A stretch of 24,300 nucleotides of DNA from a virus: the IMG/VR virus record IMGVR_UViG_3300048837_001352, positions 1-24,300 of that record; one strand, written 5' to 3'. How positions within the stretch are numbered: position 1 is the stretch's first letter; every line of letters begins with the position of its first letter. The translations under genes and the position numbers were made by a program. The notes beneath the pieces were generated by a model. The model did no database searches. It was not told the DNA's origin and worked only from the letters and a program-made list of their open reading frames with translations. Shown here in pieces: positions 21,277 through 24,300 of this stretch.

Positions 21277-23361
21277 ATGCCGACGCTTGATCTTGATGGT
21301 GTAGTAGTTCTCGATGCGGATACCGAGTTACCGGTAATTCTGCTGAACGGGCCTGCGACCATGACATTGTTGGTCGGAGAAACTTATACCGAATTAGGTG
21401 CGGTTTGGACTGATAATGTCGACGGAACGGGCGACGCGATTGTCGGTGGAGACACGGTAGAAACCAGCGCAGGCACATACGTTGTCACTTACAACTACAC
21501 CGATAATTTTGGCAATGTTGCAGTCGAGGTTACGCGCACCATTGTAGTCGGCAACACGCTGATTCTTGATGGCGTTGTTGTTCTTGATCCGGCGGCCCAG
21601 GTGATCTCTGTCAAGAACTGCCGAGCCGGAGCCGTAGCAGACATTGAAATAGCGGACACAATAGATCTGATGGCCGCAGGCTCTGTTACTGCAACCTTCG
21701 ATGGTGATCCGTTGGTCGTGTCGGTTGTGTCCGAACAACTAATACAAGCAACGTTACCGTTGTCCGGCAAGGAAATCGGGGCCAGTTATGAGTTTGTTGT
21801 AACTGTCGATGGCGAAGTGGGTGTGGCATTCAGCGCGACGTTGCACAGCGCACTATCGGTCTATGATGGCATCGAAGATGTTTACCATGATTCATCCGTG
21901 ACGTTGACCGTCGGCTACAACGACCTGCATCCAGACAGCCCGTTTCGCAGAGCAAATAAAGCCCACCTCTATTCTACGATCGCCATTGCTGACCAGCCGG
22001 ATATTGCACCATTTACCATTCCTGACGGACTGCCAGTGTCCATGACGTCCAAAGGCTTGGTGATAATTGACACCAACGGTTTTGGAGGGTTTGAGGCAAT
22101 TCAGCAAGTACGCTTTGCGGTGGTCGATGCGAGTGACAACTATGCGCGTGGCAACGAGAGCTTGTGGGATTTTTCAGGCGATGTACCGTTGGATTTGGTC
22201 GTTGTAGATAGCTACAGCACGACCGAGAACAGCGCCACAATCCATGCATCCTATCCCAGCGCTGATATCACGGGCATTCAGTATCGGGTGAACGGTGGGA
22301 TCTGGTTTGACTACGAAGAGCCGCTGGAGCTGACCGGGCTTGCGTCAGGTGTGACGTACCAGGTGCAGTTCCGGGGCGTTAATGTTTCTTTGGGTGGCGA
22401 GATCACTACGATCAATGTCACGACGCTGCCAGTGTATGATCTGGTTCCTGACGACTTCGATGACCAGGTGTTGTTTAATCATCCCTTGTCACAAATCGTC
22501 GTATTCCAATCCTTCAGAGTCCTGGGAGCCTCTCCAGGGCAAGGCCTCGCGCTTACCGTTACCAACGGAGAATATGCGCTCTCTACTGATAACTCAAACT
22601 GGAGCGCGTTCACGTCTGTTTCTGGGCAAGTGCAGAACGGCATGTATATTCTGCCGCGCCACACAGCGAGCGCGACTTATGGCGCGTCTCGATCCACAGT
22701 GATAGATGTAAATGGCGTACAAGCTGTTCTCACCAGTGTGACCGTAGGCGATACCGTCGCGCCGGTCATTGCACTGATTCTGGGGGATCTGGAGTGGCCG
22801 CTCGGCGTGCCTTGGGAAGAGCGCGGTTATGTGGCGATCGATAATGTGGATGGCGATCTGACGGATGATGTGGATGTCAGTGGCGCTGTTGATCATACAG
22901 TCGAGGGCGACTATCCGATCTTTTATACGGTTCAGGATGCAGCTGAAAACGTAGGGACAGCGACACGACTGGTCACTATTGTTGGTGGACTTGATCCTGA
23001 TTTGCCGATCCTCTCTGGGCCAACGCCAACCCATTTGAATGTCATCCTGCCCGCTGGCCAATCGGTGCTGACCTCCGATCACCCCAGCGTTGTAGCTTGG
23101 AAGGCGCTTTGGTCTGCAGTTGACGTTGACGACAATACGCTGACCGTCAACTTCAATATGCCTGCCACGATGACCGTATTCGAGAGCCCTGTGCCGGTAG
23201 TCGTATCTGCAACTGATTCATCGAATCGCTCTCGATCTCGTTCGACGCTGATTTACATCTCGGCTATGAGCGATACCCATGCCCCAGCGTTGTTCTCGAC
23301 AGGCCGCACAGAGCGATTCGAACAACGAGGCTCGCGCTTTTACATTGTTGATAAACCCTAA
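21277..23361 (+). CDS. Multi-domain Ig-like adhesin/fibre
   Basis: A 694-residue chain of beta-sandwich domains. Residues 19-91 and about 492-570 are DUF5011-like (bacterial Ig/HYR) modules: PVILLNGPATMTLLVGETY...GTYVVTYNYTDNFGN and PVIALILGDLEWPLG...GDYPIFYTVQDAAEN. A short block LDGVVVLD repeats at 6-13 and 97-104. Residues about 305-395 are fibronectin-III-like (SATIHASYPSADITGIQYRVNGG), and about 398-490 resemble the YALSTDNSNWS...RHTASATYG module of bacterial surface proteins. A C-terminal module with a last Arg/Phe-rich stretch completes it. No signal peptide is seen, so a virion fibre, not an exported adhesin, is favoured. It begins five bases after the previous stop. Confidence 0.65.
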   Translation: MPTLDLDGVVVLDADTELPVILLNGPATMTLLVGETYTELGAVWTDNVDGTGDAIVGGDTVETSAGTYVVTYNYTDNFGNVAVEVTRTIVVGNTLILDGVVVLDPAAQVISVKNCRAGAVADIEIADTIDLMAAGSVTATFDGDPLVVSVVSEQLIQATLPLSGKEIGASYEFVVTVDGEVGVAFSATLHSALSVYDGIEDVYHDSSVTLTVGYNDLHPDSPFRRANKAHLYSTIAIADQPDIAPFTIPDGLPVSMTSKGLVIIDTNGFGGFEAIQQVRFAVVDASDNYARGNESLWDFSGDVPLDLVVVDSYSTTENSATIHASYPSADITGIQYRVNGGIWFDYEEPLELTGLASGVTYQVQFRGVNVSLGGEITTINVTTLPVYDLVPDDFDDQVLFNHPLSQIVVFQSFRVLGASPGQGLALTVTNGEYALSTDNSNWSAFTSVSGQVQNGMYILPRHTASATYGASRSTVIDVNGVQAVLTSVTVGDTVAPVIALILGDLEWPLGVPWEERGYVAIDNVDGDLTDDVDVSGAVDHTVEGDYPIFYTVQDAAENVGTATRLVTIVGGLDPDLPILSGPTPTHLNVILPAGQSVLTSDHPSVVAWKALWSAVDVDDNTLTVNFNMPATMTVFESPVPVVVSATDSSNRSRSRSTLIYISAMSDTHAPALFSTGRTERFEQRGSRFYIVDKP

Positions 23362-23384
23362 CGCACAGACCTTGTATGTGCGTT
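23360..23384 (+). terminator. Inverted repeat between fibre and methylase genes
   Basis: AACGCACA (23360-23367) and TGTGCGTT (23377-23384) are perfect complements around a nine-base loop, and the left arm begins in the adhesin stop codon. It probably marks the end of the late operon, although the T-tract expected of an intrinsic terminator is missing. Alternatively it is a leader element for the methylase, whose ATG is 38 bases downstream. Confidence 0.45.
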
Positions 23385-23421
23385 CCTACAAACTTAACTA
23401 GCCCACACACCATGAATCGAT

Positions 23422-24186
23422 ATGACAAAACCAAAACCGTTGGTGCCGTGGATTGGCGGCAAACGCAAACTGGCAAAGCACATTCTGCCGCTACCTGAAC
23501 ACACATGCTACGTTGAGCCGTTCTGCGGTGCTGCGGGTCTGTACTTCTGCAAACAGCCCAGCAAGGCAGAAGTGCTGAACGACGTGAATGGCGATATCGT
23601 CAATCTTTACCGCGTGGTTAAACACCATTTTTCAGAGCTTTATTCGCAGTTTAAATGGGTGTTAATCAGCCGTGAAAGTTGGGAGACATTGAAGCGTGTG
23701 CCGCCTGATACCCTGACAGATATCCAGCGAGCCGCCCGCTTCCTGTACCTGCAAAAACTCGCGTTCGGTGGAAAGGTGGCATTTCAAAACTTCGGCACGG
23801 CTGCCGTCACCCCACCACGCTTCAACCTGCTGTCACTCGAGCACGACCTCGCCGAAGCCCATGTCCGGCTATCCAGAACTACCATCGAGCATTTGGACTG
23901 GGCGGCATGCATGAAGAAGTATGACCGACCAGGCACACTGTTCTACTGCGACCCGCCGTATTGGAAAGTGGAAGGCTATGGCGTCGAGTTCAGATACGAA
24001 CAGTACGTCCAGATCCTCGACTTCATGACCTCATGCAAGGGCAAGGTGATTCTCTCAATCAACAAACACCCGGACATGGACAGCCTATTCAGCGATCTAC
24101 CGAAGCGGGAAATTGACTACAACTACACGGTGGCAGGTAGGCCAACGAAGGCCGTTGAGGTGATCTATCGCAACTGGGGCGATTAG
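23422..24186 (+). CDS. D12-class DNA adenine-N6 methyltransferase
   Basis: A 254-residue S-adenosylmethionine-dependent methylase of the Dam/D12 class. PWIGGKR (residues 9-15) and VEPFCGAAGLYF (31-42) form the cofactor-binding motifs, and the catalytic DPPY motif is at 177-180, preceded by FYC. The C-terminal ending EVIYRNWGD is usual for the family. It sits at the right end of a Mu-like genome, where Mu has the mom modification gene, so it probably modifies phage DNA against restriction late in infection. The target site is not certain, and GATC is only a guess. The start at 23422 lacks a clear Shine-Dalgarno site; an ATG at 23412 is out of frame. No Com-like zinc-finger activator is visible upstream. 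Confidence 0.9.
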   Translation: MTKPKPLVPWIGGKRKLAKHILPLPEHTCYVEPFCGAAGLYFCKQPSKAEVLNDVNGDIVNLYRVVKHHFSELYSQFKWVLISRESWETLKRVPPDTLTDIQRAARFLYLQKLAFGGKVAFQNFGTAAVTPPRFNLLSLEHDLAEAHVRLSRTTIEHLDWAACMKKYDRPGTLFYCDPPYWKVEGYGVEFRYEQYVQILDFMTSCKGKVILSINKHPDMDSLFSDLPKREIDYNYTVAGRPTKAVEVIYRNWGD

Positions 24187-24195
24187 GCCCCATAA

Positions 24196-24300
24196 TTAGC
24201 GTCCAGAAGTAAACGTCAGCCCGTCCAGAAATATGCGGCGGGCTACATCACCACCCGCTTCGAGGAAGCCAGCCTGAGCCTCAATACCGCAGGCGGGGAG
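24196..24300 (+). other. Start-less open frame at the window end
   Basis: The plus-strand frame from 24196 to the window edge is open for 35 codons, with a third-position GC content higher than its first and second positions, as expected of coding sequence. It has no ATG, GTG or TTG start, and a TAA precedes it at 24193-24195. It could be the interrupted end of a host gene flanking the prophage or a gene starting beyond 24300. A minus-strand reading in the same register ends at 24196, with a weaker codon pattern. No protein family is recognised. Confidence 0.25.
24200..24243. repeat. Two tandem 22-bp repeats, candidate transposase sites
   Basis: Two adjacent 22-base units match at 16 of 22 positions and share CGTCCAGAA at 24200-24208 and 24222-24230. 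They begin 14 bases after the methylase stop. Mu transposase end sites are also 22 bp and adjacent (R1 and R2), begin with YGT and contain AARYR; the units here share the CGT and an A-rich central part. This makes them candidates for the phage end, though the orientation is opposite to that of Mu's right end. Confidence 0.4.

Noticed and set aside
23412-23460. ATG at 23412 as the methylase start
   Set aside because: It is out of frame with the methylase motifs; the frame from 23422 contains PWIGGKR and all later motifs.
1-24300. CRISPR arrays, tRNA or rRNA genes, insertion sequences
   Set aside because: I saw no regularly spaced repeats, cloverleaf-like segments or transposase genes in the window. 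The phage transposase is presumably outside on the left.

Overview
The window is most of the right-hand part of a Mu-like transposable prophage or phage with a contractile (myovirus) tail. The gene order from 3063 to 17101 follows the Mu virion programme almost item by item: protease with nested scaffold, head decoration, major capsid, gp35-, gp36-, G-, gp37- and gp38-type proteins, sheath, tube, tail chaperone, tape measure, N, P, gp45, gp46, gp47, gp48, then fibres. The host cannot be named from sequence alone. Moderate-to-high GC in the virion genes, clear Shine-Dalgarno sites and the Mu/BcepMu-type layout suggest a proteobacterium, probably a gammaproteobacterium.

Layout. (1) 20-1586, minus strand: a leftward early operon headed by a Ner-like regulator, followed by three tightly coupled unknown genes; the transposase genes would be expected further left, outside the window. 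(2) 1587-1714: a compact divergent switch with a near-consensus leftward promoter (TTGACA-17-TACACT), an operator-like palindrome over its -10 and a repeated 10-mer over its -35. (3) 1715-2756, plus strand: a Cro/C1-type repressor and a single-pass membrane protein in one transcription unit, so the latter is probably made in the lysogen. (4) 2757-3062: a gene-free stretch with several palindromes, a candidate promoter and a hairpin touching the start of the protease gene. (5) 3063-7892: head and head-tail joining. (6) 7896-17101: tail sheath, tube, chaperone, tape measure and baseplate. (7) 17110-23361: collar fibre, a DUF4376 protein and three large adhesin or tailspike-like proteins of visibly lower GC. 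(8) 23422-24186: a D12-class DNA adenine methylase in the place where Mu carries mom. (9) 24187-24300: a tandem 22-bp repeat and an open frame without a start, possibly the phage right end.

Functionally, Ner and the repressor compete for the switch. Late genes build a capsid (protease plus scaffold, capsid, decoration protein) and a contractile tail (sheath on tube, length set by the tape measure, chaperone made in two forms by frameshifting, baseplate hub and spike, wedge J and gp46/gp48). The fibre cassette recognises the host, and the methylase could shield the DNA from restriction.

Two points stand out. A programmed -1 frameshift in the tail chaperone is unusually well supported: a G5 slip site, 7-nt spacer, 9-bp hairpin and an open frame that runs exactly into the tape-measure start. 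Second, terminase, portal, MuF and lysis genes, which in Mu-type phages precede the protease, are absent between the repressor operon and the protease. Either the element is deleted or these genes lie elsewhere.
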